Shown: positions 1-10,515, numbered from the stretch's first letter. The stretch: 64,000 nt of DNA from Bettongia penicillata ogilbyi (GCA_023548195.1 JAJHZJ010000751.1:1864501-1928500), one strand, 5' to 3'. Notes: generated from the letters alone by a model not told the origin. Translations and numbers: made by a program.

Positions 1-1645
1 CATTTATTGATTTCTGGGATGTGAATCCTCTTGCTAAAAATTTAATCATTGACTCATGCTGAATACACCCCTGCCTGTACCTCACTCACTTCAGATTTTA
101 TGTTAGTGTCAAATACAGTTTTTTAGGTTGGCAAATTTTCTGTAATCCCTAATCATACAGAGCTAAGGGAAGGGTATTCACTGAAACAACATAAATGATT
201 TATTTCTCTTATTCTAAAAAATTACAGCACAGGAGCACATTCATGAAAAAGAGAGAAAGAAAAGGAAAGAGAAAGAGAGAGAGAGAGAGAATGCATGTCT
301 TTACCTTTGTGCCAGAGGTAGAGAGGGATATATACAAGTGTTGGGTAGGGGGAACAGAGTTCCCTTCCATTTCTTTCTGCTCTCTAAATAGGGCCTGATT
401 TCCGATGGTTGCCTATTAGCATTACTAAGAATTCGAGGGACAGAAGTGTCATGTTGAATATAGAGTGATGACTTCATATGAAGGAGAAACTGGGGATATG
501 ACCAGTTTGCAGTCACAGAGAAATCAGCTTTAATTAATTTGAGTGCCAGCGCTGAGCATAATTACACAGCATGAGAGTTTGCATGCAAATGCTGAAATGC
601 TGATTGTTCAAATCCTCGCACTTACTCATTAATACTTGGGGACTAAGCAAGGCTGGCAAGCAGACAGGCTATGGCGGCTCTTGGTGCCCACAGGCTAATT
701 TGTATTATGCCATAGTTAGCAAACACATTTCAGATGGTTCTGCTTTTTTAAAAATAATAGGCATCAAACAGAAGTATGTCGGTTTCTTCAGTAGCATACC
801 TTATTTTTTTTCTTGATTAAGATCAAATGTGCAGAATTTTTTTTTTAAAAAATGCTATTAAGGATACAATAAACATAACCATAAAATTGATTTACAACTA
901 TTTGATATTAGTAACAACCAACTATGTTCATTTGTTCCTGGATATTTATAGTTGACATTTCATGTAATTATCCCAAGTGGTCATTTTTTCCTAATGGGCA
1001 AAACCACAGTCAGACAACTTAAAATTATAATACATTTGTGTGTAAGCAAAGGCATCATCACAGTGGAATTGACTAACTGCCTGTCAAGTCAAGGATTGTA
1101 CATCCAACACAGGTTAAGTGCTAGAAGCTTCAGGAGAAAGATTGAACTCCATTGATTGCTTTTAGAAAGCACCTAATTCTAAAAGGTGCTGAGATGGTTT
1201 TATGTCTGACTTCGGCAGAGGTCAACCCCAGCCAAAGCATCATCTCCTTTCATCTCACGTGAACTACAACTCCCACTACCTACCACTTCTCCAAGGTCAT
1301 GGAAAGAATGCTAGCCTAGATAAGTCCTTATAGAGAAGTAAGTGCCAATGATCTAACTTACTTGTTGTCACACAAGTGAGATTTGATTCTCTGATGCTAA
1401 ACCTAACAATCTTTTTGCTGCACAATTGATGAATAGTCACATTTGGAATGTAGCTTATGAACAGGAGAGAAGTAGAAGAAAAAATTGGAAGGGAAAGTAA
1501 AGACCAGATCTTTGAAGTCCTTTAATTCTAGGTTAAAGAATTTGGATTTTATCTATTAGGCATAAGGAAACTACTGGGGTTTTTTCAGTAGAGAAATGAG
1601 GTGACAAGAGTTGTATCATATGAAGAATTATCTGGCAAATCTCAC
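1..1645. other. Repeat-poor unique DNA
   Basis: Apart from the purine-rich tract at 239-292, I recognise no mobile element here. The short open frames have no domain, signal peptide or splice context that I can support. The text at 520-600 is rich in homeodomain/POU-like words (TTAATTAA, ATGCAAAT), which is compatible with, but does not prove, regulatory sequence. Confidence 0.5.
239..292 (+). repeat. Purine-rich (GA)n low-complexity tract
   Basis: An almost uninterrupted run of A and G ends in (GA)n. It produces the lysine/arginine/glutamate-rich stretch of a spurious 67-residue open frame. Confidence 0.9.
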
Positions 1646-1790
1646 AGGAAACTAGGTAGCACAGTGGAGAGAGAGCTGGGTTCAAATCCTGTCTCATATA
1701 TTTACTGCTATGAGCTAATCATTTTGCCTTGAAATTATGAGAAAGTTGGACTCAATGACTTCCAACTTCCTGTCTATGATTCTACCAGTT
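1646..1790 (+). mobile_element. MIR/CORE-type SINE, sense
   Basis: It begins with a tRNA-like head (ctaggtagcacagtgga) followed by a diverged B-box region (ggttcaaatcc). A core follows, ending in the 'gactcaatgacttccaac...ctatgattct' tail typical of this SINE class. Divergence is high, so it is old. Confidence 0.75.
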
Positions 1791-1874
1791 TAGAGGCGTA
1801 TAATCCTTGTCTTTTCTGGAATTAATTTTTTTAATTATCAATTTAATAATGAACTGATCATTTTTTATTATTAC

Positions 1875-2443
1875 TATTACCATTAATAATAGCATGTATA
1901 TAGTACCTACTGTGTTCATTTATTTTAGGTACATTTAAATATTACCTACTATGTATCAGATGGTGGCATCTGAGGTGCTCAATGGATAGAGCACTGGGTC
2001 TAGAGTCAGGAAGACCTGAGTTTGAATTTGGTTTCAAACACTTACAAGCTGTATGACCCTGGGCAAGTCCCTTACCTTGTGTTTTCTTTATTCCACTGGA
2101 GAAAGAAATGGCAAAACACTCCAGGTATCTTTGTCAAGTAAGGCCCATGGACAGCATTGGCATGCTATGGTCCACACGTAATGAAAAGTTGGATAAAACT
2201 GACTGAACCACAAACACCAATATGTTAGGCACTATGCTAAGAGTTTTACAAATACTCTTATTTGATCCTTACAATAACCTTGGTATCTAGGTGCTATTAT
2301 TATCTTAATTTCACAAATCAGGAAACAGGCAAAATTTAAGTGACTTACCCAGGGTCACATAACTAGTGAGTATCTGTGATCACATTTGAACTCAATCTTT
2401 GTAACTCCAGGTCCCATTCCTCTAGCCACTGTGACACCTAGTA
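1875..2443 (-). mobile_element. MIR-type SINE, antisense, split by a younger SINE
   Basis: The left piece (about 1875-1960) ends in 'cctactatgtatcaga'. The right piece (about 2216-2443) resumes with 'ttaggcactatgctaag' and continues through 'cagggtcacataactagtgag' to the tRNA-like end 'gacacctag'. Together they read as one antisense MIR interrupted at 1961-2215. Confidence 0.75.
1961..2215 (+). mobile_element. tRNA-derived SINE with RTE-like tail, nested
   Basis: The tRNA-like head is 'tcaatggatagagcactgg', the B-box region 'gagtttgaatttgg', and the body 'gaccctgggcaagtccctta'. The tail has the marsupial RTE-type text 'aaatggcaaaacactccag' to 'aagttggataaaactgactg'. It lies inside the older antisense MIR. 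The flanks 'ctatgtatcag' and 'caatatgttag' look like a decayed target duplication. Confidence 0.82.
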
Positions 2444-2469
2444 CTGGATCTAGCGTCTGGAATTCCGGA

Positions 2470-2665
2470 ATTCACATCCAGTCTCAGAAACTTTCTAGCT
2501 ATATGATCCTGTGAAAGTACTTCACTTCAGTTTCCTCATCTATAAATTACAGATAATAATAGCACCTATCTTCCAAGGTTGCAGTAAGGATAAAATGAAA
2601 TGACATTTATAAATTGCTTGACAAACCCTAAGACTTCATATAAATTCTAGGTCTCATTATTATAA
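2470..2665 (+). mobile_element. MIR-type SINE, sense
   Basis: It reads 'tttcctcatctataaattacag', then 'aatagcacctatcttccaag', then a 3' part with 'aaatgaaatgacatttataaattgcttgacaaaccc'-like text ending in a (TTA) tail. This is the order of a MIR/MAR element with its head lost. Confidence 0.8.
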
Positions 2666-2684
2666 TTTCTTTAGAAGCAATGTC

Positions 2685-2865
2685 AGCATGTCAGAACTTC
2701 AGAATTGGGAGGACTTCAGAAGCCGTATGATCTTGAATAAGACTCCCCTCTACAATACAACTACCAAGTGTTCCTCAGACCTACACTTAAATATCTCAAT
2801 TGAGGGGGAACCCATTAATTTCCATGGATATTCATTCCATTTCTAGGTCTCTCCAAATGATATTT
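2685..2865 (-). mobile_element. CR1/L3 LINE 3'-end fragment, antisense
   Basis: Antisense CR1/L3 order is visible: 'cttcagaattgggaggactt', then 'cccctctacaatacaactac', then 'gggggaacccattaattt' and 'attcattcca'. No open frame remains. Confidence 0.6.
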
Positions 2866-3062
2866 GCCTCTGAGCTACCAGCCTTCATTGCTCCTAGCTC
2901 CACCCTTTGAAGCTGAACTGAGAAGTATAGGGAAAGATTAGATTCTGTGAAGGGAAAGAGAAGAATCTATCCAAAGTTGTTAAACTATGAGGCTTAGCAT
3001 CCTTCAACTGATCCAGCCACATATCCTGTTGTTTTTTTTTTATCCTTGCCATCTTTTCTTTC

Positions 3063-3096
<34 letters not shown>

Positions 3097-4040
3097 GCTG
3101 CTTTTTCCCCTACTATCTGTATTTAGGAATGGATAGAATTTCCTTTCCTCCAGCGATCCTGTACAATTGGGTTGACCTTGGGGTGAAAGTTAACTTTGAA
3201 GAGTCCTGGTTCAATAGCCTTCAGGCCTTTTCTTTCTTAGGGGCTTCCCTGCTCTCTGGAATTTCCCCCATCCCTATTATTTTGCAAGAGAAAGGGTAAT
3301 GTCTCTGGCCTTAGGCTTGAACCTAGAGCAGAAGTAATCCATGAGACCTGTGTGTGAGCCTACCCCAACCAGGTTTTCCAAACCAGAATGAGAGGAGAAA
3401 AGACAATCACCCTCTCATATCTGTCTTTCAGAACAAGCAAGAGTACCATCTATCTTGGATACTTTGGATAAAATCCTCCCTCAAGGAATAAGTTTGGACT
3501 GATGACCTATATGGATACTGGGATCTTACAACTCAATGAGGACAGCTGTCCCAACCACTTTTAGTTCATGAAGCCCTTAGGATGTTCCTAGGTCACACTA
3601 AGTGCATTTCTCCCTCTCCCTAAGACATGAACCAATCCATATCTTCAACTTTCGACACACTAATAGTCAAAATATGTATATCTGCATACAGAGAGACAGC
3701 AATAGATAGAAAAACAGAGAGACAGAGACAGAAACTAAGAGTGAACACATACACAAACACCCTAGGCATGCTCCCTCTTCACTTCACCATGGTAACAACC
3801 ACCTCCACCCTCCACACCAAAAATTGGCAAAGGGAAATGAGGAAACCTGGGACATTATGACACATCAACCCTCTTCACAATATATTCAAGTGTTCTATGA
3901 AGCTCATTATGAAAGAAAAGGCAGTAATTTATGGCTTGAAGTGAAGGGTAAGCCCAAATTTAAAGCCTGCCATAAAACCAAAAAAAAAATTAAAGTTAAC
4001 AGAACTCATCCTTATTCCCCATAATAAAATCTGTTCCTCT
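2866..4040. other. Unassigned DNA with a pyrimidine tract
   Basis: Apart from the T/C-rich tract at 3025-3098 I assign nothing here. The 77- and 66-residue open frames around 3627-4024 have no recognisable domain and are rich in simple-sequence codons. Confidence 0.45.
3025..3098 (+). repeat. T/C-rich (CTTTT)n low-complexity tract
   Basis: Runs of T broken by single C in TTTTC-like units end in a pure T run. This could be simple sequence or the fossil poly(A) of an antisense retroelement that is no longer recognisable. Confidence 0.85.
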
Positions 4041-4059
4041 CACAGCATATTCCATCTCC

Positions 4060-4375
4060 ATCTCTCTTCATTTGAACTGGCTAGCCCCCATGCCTCCTGG
4101 TAGAATTCTCTTCCTTCATAGTGAAGCTTAATCACTACCTTTGATATATGACACTTCCGACCCATTCTCTCCCTCCATTTTCAGGTCCCTTTTCTCCCTT
4201 GAATTCATTTTCTATTGAAGCTGTGTAGTTTTATATATGTACATGTTGTCTCCTCCATTAGAATATGAGAGAATAATTTTTTTTGTGCATGTCTTTAGAT
4301 TCCATAGCCTGCCACAGTGCTTGGCACATAGTAGGCACTTGATAAAATACTTGTGGAAGGACTGATTAAATACTC
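4060..4375 (+). mobile_element. L2 LINE 3' end, sense
   Basis: The L2 3' UTR order is present: 'gtacatgttgtctcctccat', 'tagaatatgagag', then 'cacagtgcttggcacatagt' and 'aggcacttgataaa'. The final AATAAA-like word is mutated. Confidence 0.8.
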
Positions 4376-4429
4376 CAAATCTCTCTGTGATTATAAGATT
4401 CAAAACACGATTGGATTTTACATAAGCCA

Positions 4430-4590
4430 ATAGTCAACAAACATTTAATTAAGCATTTACTATGTGCCAGACATTGTGCTAAATGCTGTGGATACAAAGA
4501 AAGGCAACAGCTCAGCCCCTACTCTCACATTCTAATGGGAGAAACAACATGCAATCAACTACACACAGATAGATACAGTGTAAATGGGAG
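4430..4590 (-). mobile_element. L2-type LINE 3' end, antisense
   Basis: Antisense L2 text runs 'catttactatgtgccagaca', 'ttgtgctaaatgctgtggat', 'acaaagaaaggcaa', then 'ctaatgggagaaacaacatg'. It ends at the (AT)n run at 4591. Confidence 0.75.
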
Positions 4591-4616
4591 ATGATATATA
4601 TATATATATATATATG
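4591..4616 (+). repeat. (AT)n microsatellite
   Basis: About 12 AT units adjoin the antisense L2 fragment. Confidence 0.9.
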
Positions 4617-4679
4617 TGACTACTGCTGCTGAGATGATAGAGTTGACCAGAAATTATGTTACTACATAAAAGGCACCTT

Positions 4680-4870
4680 GGTGAGAGACAACATGGTGTA
4701 GGAGATGGAGTCCTAAACTTAGAACCAGGAGGAACTAGGTTCAGATCCTACTTTGGATAGTTACTACCTATTATTTCCTTGAGAAAGTCACTTTTTGGAG
4801 CTTCGATTTATTCCTCTATCAAATAAGGAGTTTGGACATAGTGGCTTCCAATTTTCTATCTGTGATTCTA
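4680..4870 (+). mobile_element. MIR-type SINE, sense
   Basis: A tRNA-like head degenerates into 'aggttcagatcctac', then 'tcctctatcaaataaggag' and the tail 'ccaattttctatctgtgattct'. A younger antisense SINE is inserted just after it. Confidence 0.75.
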
Positions 4871-4879
4871 TCAAGTTAG

Positions 4880-5023
4880 GAATCTTTTCTTTTTTTTGGT
4901 CACAGTTGGGGTTAAGTAACTTGCCCAGGATCACACAGCTAGTAAGTGTCTAAGGTCGGATTTTAACTCAGGTCGCCCTGGCTCCACAGCTGGTACACTA
5001 TCTACTATGCCACCTAGCTGCCC
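4880..5023 (-). mobile_element. tRNA-derived SINE, antisense, with target duplication
   Basis: It starts with a T-rich run (the antisense poly(A)) and continues 'ggttaagtaacttgcccagg', 'atcacacagctagtaagtgt' and 'tatgccacctagctgcccc', which is the antisense tRNA-like head. It is flanked by an 8-bp direct repeat, caagttag, at 4872-4879 and 5024-5031, as expected for LINE-driven insertion. Confidence 0.88.
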
Positions 5024-5041
5024 CAAGTTAGAGATCCAACA

Positions 5042-5215
5042 ACCATATCTTTTCTTGAATTTTTTTTATTATGAAGCATTTCTTTTTCTGCTTCCCAATT
5101 CCACCTCCTTCTCCCCAACAGCCAACAAGGAAAAGAAAAAAGGAAAAATTATTCTAACAATTAAGCATAGTTATAAAAGAAATTCCATAACAACCATGCC
5201 TCAAAATGTATAAAT
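5042..5215 (-). mobile_element. Probable L1 3' UTR fragment, antisense
   Basis: T-rich text is followed by 'ccacctccttctccccaaca' and 'aattaagcatagttataaaa', then 'gcctcaaaatgtataaatct'. This resembles the antisense marsupial L1 3' region. The assignment is tentative. Confidence 0.42.
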
Positions 5216-5229
5216 CTGACTCTTTTCAA

Positions 5230-5445
5230 GAGATTAAGCAGAGACAGTATACAGAAGCCAATAGAGAACTAGCCTCAGAGATAGAAAAACCTGGGTTCAA
5301 ATCTTGCTTTTAATACACACTGTCTATGTGATCACAGAGAAGTCACTTAAACTCTTTCAAAGATTGTAAATTTCAGAGAATTTCCTCACCCTGGAACTCC
5401 CTGTACCAATGAAATCAAGGGTCTAGTTCCTATCCTTTCCTTTAG
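5230..5445 (+). mobile_element. MIR-like SINE (long-tail form), sense
   Basis: It contains 'gcctcagagatagaaaaacc', 'tgggttcaaatcttgctttt', 'gtgatcacagagaagtcact', then the diagnostic 3' text 'tttcctcaccctggaactcc' and 'ctgtaccaatgaaatcaagg'. Other copies are at 7128-7350, 11530-11720 (antisense) and 30790-31040 (antisense). Confidence 0.75.
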
Positions 5446-5485
5446 GTCAACTAATTGAGGGATAGGGAGAAAAAAAGGCAATGAG

Positions 5486-5497
5486 AACCGCTCCCCG

Positions 5498-5528
<31 letters not shown>

Positions 5529-6045
5529 AGCTGTTTGGCTCATTAAGACTGCTAGAGAAACTGAGGTCAGACAGTATTCCGTTTTAGAAGAGGGAGAGTA
5601 CAAGAGCACAATTACGAGAAGCTCCAAACCAGAAACTACTCAGGACACCTGACTCAGGGAACCTGTTGTGCCTGAGACTGAGATGTAGGGGAGAAATTCA
5701 CTGGGCAGAATCAGAGAAACTACTGAGTCAGGCTTCAGCTGCCTGTAAGGAGAGTCATGTTGACTGGAGCTAAGGGGTGGACCTGGAACCGAGGCAGAAG
5801 AGAAACTGGATTTCCTCAATGACTAAGGTTTTTAAGGGGACCTGCTCCCTCATTGTTCTGTGAGTATAACTAGGAAATGGAATTGCTGTAGGAGCCAAGC
5901 TAATTGGAGTAACAAGCCTGGGCCTGTGATTATCCACCTAAATAGAGAACATTGTATTCTGGGATCTCTGTATGTGGTAATAAAGTCGGTTTTATGCTCC
6001 AAACAGCTGTACTAGAGAAGATGGTGCAGGAAAGGGACACAATAG
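5486..6045 (+). mobile_element. Possible solitary LTR-like element
   Basis: The region begins with TGAGAACCGC before the C tract, holds no SINE or LINE text, and has an AATAAA signal near its end ('gtggtaataaagtcggtttt'). Solo LTRs can look like this. I see no certain TG...CA ends, target duplication, primer-binding site or internal genes, so this is only a hypothesis. Confidence 0.28.
5498..5527 (+). repeat. (C)30 homopolymer
   Basis: Thirty consecutive C follow CCCCG. Such tracts are rare in vertebrate DNA. The G-rich complement could fold into a quadruplex. The length may be polymorphic or an assembly estimate. Confidence 0.95.
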
Positions 6046-6094
6046 AAGAAGAAAGGGAAAAGGTTTAGGCTACAGAATTTCCTCTTCACCATCA

Positions 6095-6330
6095 CCATCG
6101 TCAGTAGTATTTATATGTTGCTTTTTAAGGTTTGCAAAGCATTTTACAAATATGATCTCTGTCCTCACAACAACCTTGGGGAGTGGGTGCTATTAGTAGC
6201 CTCTTTAAAAAAAATAAATGAGGAAACCAAGTAAACAAGTTAAGTTACTTGTCCAGGGTCTCACAGCTAGTAAGCCTCTGATGCCAGATTTAAACTCAGG
6301 TCTTCCTGATACCAGATCCAGCAGCACAAA
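6095..6330 (-). mobile_element. MIR/MAR-type SINE, antisense
   Basis: Order: 'ttaaggtttgcaaagcattt', 'tacaaatatgatctc', 'cctcacaacaaccttgggga', 'agggtctcacagctagtaag', 'ttaaactcaggtcttcctga'. This is a nearly full-length antisense copy. Confidence 0.85.
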
Positions 6331-6920
6331 GTTTCCCAGGTGGTAGAAATACTCTGAAATGTCTCTTTGGGGCTCCTGCTGGCCCTGTTTCATCATAGTG
6401 TCCTCCTTCCTACTGGGCCCCAAATGAATCTGGGTTAAACAACAAAGGTGGAGTTCTGTCTCTAGAAAACTACTATTAAAATAAACATTCATTATTTGGG
6501 AGAGGAGAGAAGGGCCCAGGTAGGAGACTGACATGGGGACCTCATTTTATGGCCCCCACCCATCTACCCTTGATCACAGATTAGCTGTCCACCAGTATTT
6601 TTCCATAATAGAGGTCAAAGATATGGCAGAAGGAAAACCTGGGAAAGAATGCAGGTGAGGTTTCACCGTGGGGGCCTGGAGCTACATGAGACCCCAGAAT
6701 AGCTTTGTAGTAGTTTACTGGGATATAGGTAAGCCTTGGAGACCAGGTAGCAGGGAGTTTTCCCATAGCCTCCCATCCCCTCCCTGCTTCCTCTTTGTTT
6801 ATCTGGCCTTTTTCTCCCTTCCTCGACTACCTTTTCTTTTTGTCTCTCCACAGATTTGCAAAATAGAATAAAAATGTTATAGAACGCAAAAATAATTTGG
6901 TAGTTCTTTTTTGTCTCCTT
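6331..6920. other. Unassigned DNA
   Basis: I recognise no element in these 590 bases. The 109- and 111-residue open frames overlapping it extend into a SINE and a tetranucleotide repeat, so they are not credible genes. Confidence 0.5.
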
Positions 6921-6924
6921 TATC

Positions 6925-6975
6925 AAGTAATGATAATGATGATGATGATAGATAGATAAATAGATAGATAGATGG
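6925..6975 (+). repeat. (GATA)n/(GATG)n microsatellite
   Basis: GATGAT units pass into GATAGATA units with point changes. The run directly adjoins the 3' (TTAT)-type end of the antisense SINE that follows, and probably grew from its tail. Confidence 0.9.
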
Positions 6976-6984
6976 ACAGACATA

Positions 6985-7125
6985 TAGAGAGATAGCATTT
7001 ATATAGTGCTTTAAGATTTGCAAAGTGTTTTACATAGTATCTCATTTGAATCTCCCAAACCTGCGAGGTGCCATTATTATACCCATTTTAGAGATGAGAT
7101 AACCAATACTGAGACACAAGCTTGG
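6985..7125 (-). mobile_element. MIR/MAR-type SINE, antisense, 3' part
   Basis: 'atttatatagtgctttaaga', 'tttgcaaagtgttttacata', 'tctcatttgaatctcccaaa' and 'cccattttagagatgagata' follow antisense order. The tRNA-like head is lost. Confidence 0.82.
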
Positions 7126-7127
7126 TT

Positions 7128-7350
7128 TAAAGATCTTAGAGCTAGGAAGATCTGAGTACATGTCCTGTCCTTAAGATTTATTAGTTGTGTGGCCATACAT
7201 AAATCACCTCAAGGCTCCTAGGCAACTCCCTAAGACAACAATATGGTCAAGATAAAATGCAGATCTTCATTGATAGAGGGTGTTTCTACACTGGGAGCTC
7301 CCTACACAAATGAAATAACAAGTCTAGATCAAAAGAGACAAATCAAATGG
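7128..7350 (+). mobile_element. MIR-like SINE (long-tail form), sense
   Basis: 'ttagagctaggaagatctga', 'ttgtgtggccatacataaat', 'ggcaactccctaagacaaca' and 'gggagctccctacacaaatg' match the same SINE form as 5230-5445. Confidence 0.7.
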
Positions 7351-7359
7351 CGTAGTACT

Positions 7360-7640
7360 ACTCAACTTTTTAAAAAATTACAGGTTTTAAAAATATATCA
7401 TTTTCACTTTCAAGTATATTCCTTTTCTCTCCAGAGAGGAAAAACCCTAGTAACAAAAACTTAAACAGAGGAAACAAAGTTTAACAAAACTTGGCCAAAC
7501 TCCAGCCCAGTCTCCCCATGCATGCAGCCTTTCCCACCCATAGTCTCCTCTCCCTACAAAGAAGAGGAGGGTGGTACATTTCCTTCTCTCTTTTCCAGGG
7601 CCAGGCTTGACTATTACAAGTCCTTGTTGTAATCCAGCAT
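7360..7640 (-). mobile_element. Possible antisense L1 3' region
   Basis: 'ttctctccagagaggaaaaa' and 'agaggaaacaaagtttaaca' resemble antisense marsupial L1-type text, but I cannot place ends or a coding remnant. Confidence 0.3.
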
Positions 7641-7744
7641 TCAATTATTGAATAAAAATAAATATTTAAAAAATCAGTGAGATGAAATCAGAATTTTAGA
7701 TAGAATCAAAAATGAGTCTTTAAATAAAGTTTTTGATGCTAGTT

Positions 7745-7890
7745 GCAACCCCCTCATTTGGAGATTAAGAAAAATTTCTAGAAAGGTGACTTAGCCAAGA
7801 TGACATAATTAGAGGCAGAACTGGGACTCCTTACCTCCAGGACTCTTGACCCCCAACCTTGTAATCTCATGCTGCTTCACTATTCCCCCT
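7745..7890 (-). mobile_element. MIR3-like fragment, antisense
   Basis: 'agaaaggtgacttagccaag', 'atgacataattagaggcaga' and 'actgggactccttacctcca' give the antisense MIR core with a diverged end. Confidence 0.6.
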
Positions 7891-7979
7891 AAATAAGTTT
7901 ATTTGATGACTTTAAAGGCTTCAATACTTCCAGAGATTTGTGATTTCATCCATGAGTATACTCCCTTTATGAATCATGA

Positions 7980-8150
7980 TGTTATAGAGATAGAGCTAGA
8001 GGCCATCTTGTCTGAAACTTTCATTTGGCAGATGAGGAAACGAAGGCACAGGGAAATGGAATGATTTGCCTAAGGACAACCAAGCATTAAGTGTGAAAAG
8101 TGACTTTTCAACCCAGGTCTTCTTACTCCCTGGCAATTTACCACTGAAAT
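7980..8150 (-). mobile_element. MIR3-like fragment, antisense
   Basis: 'agagctagaggccatcttgt', 'ggcagatgaggaaacgaagg' and 'caacccaggtcttcttactc' follow antisense core order. Confidence 0.65.
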
Positions 8151-8375
8151 AGATTATATAACATTTTAGTAAGTGTGGTCATGAGTTATGGTGGCTGAAA
8201 CATACATCACCCAGTGGTCTTCCTTTAAGTGATGAGAATTTAGTTTGGTTGGTCTTTAGACAAGACCAACCCCAGGTCCAGACTTAAAGTCTTTCCCATG
8301 TTGGTAGTCTTGTCCAGACTTTAGGTTCTGCTGCCATAGTTTTGGTTAACTCAACGCCAGCTCCATGCTGTCCTT

Positions 8376-8610
8376 ATTCATTCTTCATTTTTGAAGAGGA
8401 TCAATGACATCCTAAGGGTGATATCTTGTCTTGCCCATGAATTGGATTTAAGTGAGGCAGGGCTGTAAAAAGTCATCAGCCTCATTCTCTTCTCCACAGT
8501 CATCAAAATCCAGTGGCAAGATATAAGTCAAGACAAGTGGCGATGGCCTAGGATGGAGAGGGTGACTTTTGCCTTTCTAAGTTAAGGTCTTTCCCAGGCT
8601 TCCATGCCAC
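8376..8610 (-). mobile_element. Marsupial-type SINE ('...agaggatcaatgacatc...' form), antisense
   Basis: 'cattcttcatttttgaagag', 'gatcaatgacatcctaaggg', 'aagtgaggcagggctgtaaa', 'catcagcctcattctcttct' and 'atggcctaggatgga' match a SINE form that I associate with marsupials. A close relative is at 57253-57538. Confidence 0.75.
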
Positions 8611-8904
8611 AATGAAACAAAAGAGAAGGGCTTGAGAGTGAATGTCATGTTCTAAATATAAGAAATAAGCACCTAATGTGAGGGTTACACTGGGTAGGCC
8701 CTTTACCACACATCCCCCTAGTTTCCTCTCTGTCCCCAATATCTCCTCTCTCTATTGCTGGTCACAGTAACAAGTATATCTTTCTGCCCCACATCTTAGG
8801 AGGAAGAAAAGCAGGAAGAACAAGGGAGGGAAGGAGGTATGGGGACAGATTTGGGCCAAGACCTATGATATCATTGGCATAAGGAACTCTCTAAGCAGTT
8901 ACAG

Positions 8905-9035
8905 TCTTAGTTAATTGCCTGGAACACTAACAAGTTAAATGACTTACCCAGGGTCACACAACCAGTATGTGTCAAAGGTGGGCCTTGAATCCCCATTTTC
9001 CTGACTTTGAGGATAAGTGATCTTTCCACTGAGCT
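8905..9035 (-). mobile_element. MIR-like SINE fragment, antisense
   Basis: 'ttgcctggaacactaacaag', 'tgacttacccagggtcacac' and 'gggccttgaatccccatttt' are in antisense order. A similar but weaker piece is at 60235-60345. Confidence 0.7.
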
Positions 9036-10200
9036 TCTCTCCTTGCATGAAAGAAAGGGAAATAGTAAAAAAGGAAGAGAGGCCTGGGAGCCAAACTTGG
9101 CACAGTGAAGGACCCTATGCCCTGTTTCTCCAATAAATTAAAATGTTAGGAATAAAAATGAACTTTGGTTGGTTGTTGTTTTCAGAAGTTTTCTTGTAAA
9201 TAGGGAAAGGAAAGGTGGGCCCCCTGCCATGCTCCTTTGATATCCTCTGTGCTGTTCTGAACTTCAGCTTTGCCTGTTTTGGTTTGTTGTTTTTTTTTTT
9301 TTAAGAAAAAATCTTTGGTTTAAAAATAATTCAGTTTTTTTTTTTAACTTGAGATTTATCTTAAAATAGGGGGAGGAAGGATGAAGTTCAGGGAGTATAG
9401 CAAGGCACCCACTAAAGATAAACATGGTCTCCATTTTACAGAAGGCCAGTCCTGTCTGGGATTTTCTGATTTCCCCTGAGCTGTCTGCTGACAGATAGAG
9501 GAAGGTGGGTATCTGTGGGGAGGAATGGATGATGTTCACATATGACTAAAGACCCTACAAGGACAATCAGGTTCTTCCTCTTATTCTTGCTTAGGAAATG
9601 AAAGCATTTCTTGTCTGGAAATCACCAGCACCAGTCACATGCTTCCTGGACTATTGTCTCCTTTGGATATAAACTTTATCATAAACAACATTATAGTCAA
9701 TGATCAACTGACAGTGTCCTTGTATTATGGAAAAGTTTATGCTTGCAAGTCTGCTCTTCTTGTGCAGGAAGATACCTCCTCTGCTAATAACCACGTAGCC
9801 CAGAAAAGAGCTTTCTTCAGGTGGCTGTTTGTTCTCATGTTCTCAGCATGTTCATATCGGAAAGACTTGGGTTCCTGACCTCAGAATTTCCTTTTAGAGA
9901 ACATATTGTTCCCCTTGAAAGAATCAACTTCCTCTGAAGAAGAGTAGGCCAGGGAAATCCTAATTAGCCTTTCTTTGAACTAATTGAAATCTGCTTGTTC
10001 CAAATGTAGGATGTACATCAGACCATGGGTATCATTTGTACTTGGTAACTAGGATGAATTCAAAGATTGAGCCACCATTTCCACCCAAGGATCTCTTGTT
10101 TCAACTTTGACTTCAGAATTTTTAGTCTGAGTTACATCCAGAAATTACATAATCCCTTATTGCTTCTTTCATTTTTGAAAGACAAAACTCTGAAAAGCCA
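9036..10200. other. Unassigned DNA with T runs
   Basis: T-rich runs lie at about 9288-9301 and 9332-9345. The small open frames at 9264-9539 and 9639-9878 show no domain. No mobile element is recognised. Confidence 0.45.
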
Positions 10201-10202
10201 GT

Positions 10203-10352
10203 CAAGAATTTATTAACTATGGATGAAATTTGTTTTGTATAACTGTACATATTTATAGTGGATTTTCTTTTTCTTGCCTTCTTACTGACTAAGGGAGAGG
10301 GGAAAAGAGGGAGAGAATTTGGAAATGAAAATAAATTAAAAAAAAAAAAGAT
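10203..10352 (+). mobile_element. L1 3' end with A tail, sense
   Basis: 'tgaaatttgttttgtataac', 'tgtacatatttatagtggat', 'tttctttttcttgccttctt' and 'gagaatttggaaatgaaaat' follow the marsupial L1 3' UTR order. It ends in 'aataaattaaaaaaaaaaaa', a retained poly(A) tail, so this is a strongly 5'-truncated insertion. Confidence 0.78.
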
Positions 10353-10439
10353 GCACTAGCCATATCAGCTTCAATAGACGAAACACGTGGGATCAGTTCT
10401 GGGGGATTGTAACTGAACGGTGATGTATGCCAAAAATTC

Positions 10440-10515
10440 AGTATGTCATCAAAAGCATCGTGACCTAATGGATAGAGTACTGGCCTCAGAGACAGAAGAC
10501 CTGGGCTTGTCTCAC
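10440..10515 (+). mobile_element. SINE 5' (tRNA-like) fragment, sense
   Basis: 'gtgacctaatggatagagta' and 'ctggcctcagagacagaaga' form the head of a tRNA-derived SINE. The rest is missing. Confidence 0.65.

Noticed and set aside
1961..2010. tRNA-like sequence (also at many other SINE heads)
   Set aside because: These are SINE heads with lost cloverleaf pairing and a SINE body directly after, not tRNA genes.
2460..2473. GAATTCCGGAATTC perfect 14-bp palindrome
   Set aside because: Short, at a SINE junction, and easily produced by chance in 64 kb. No supporting context.
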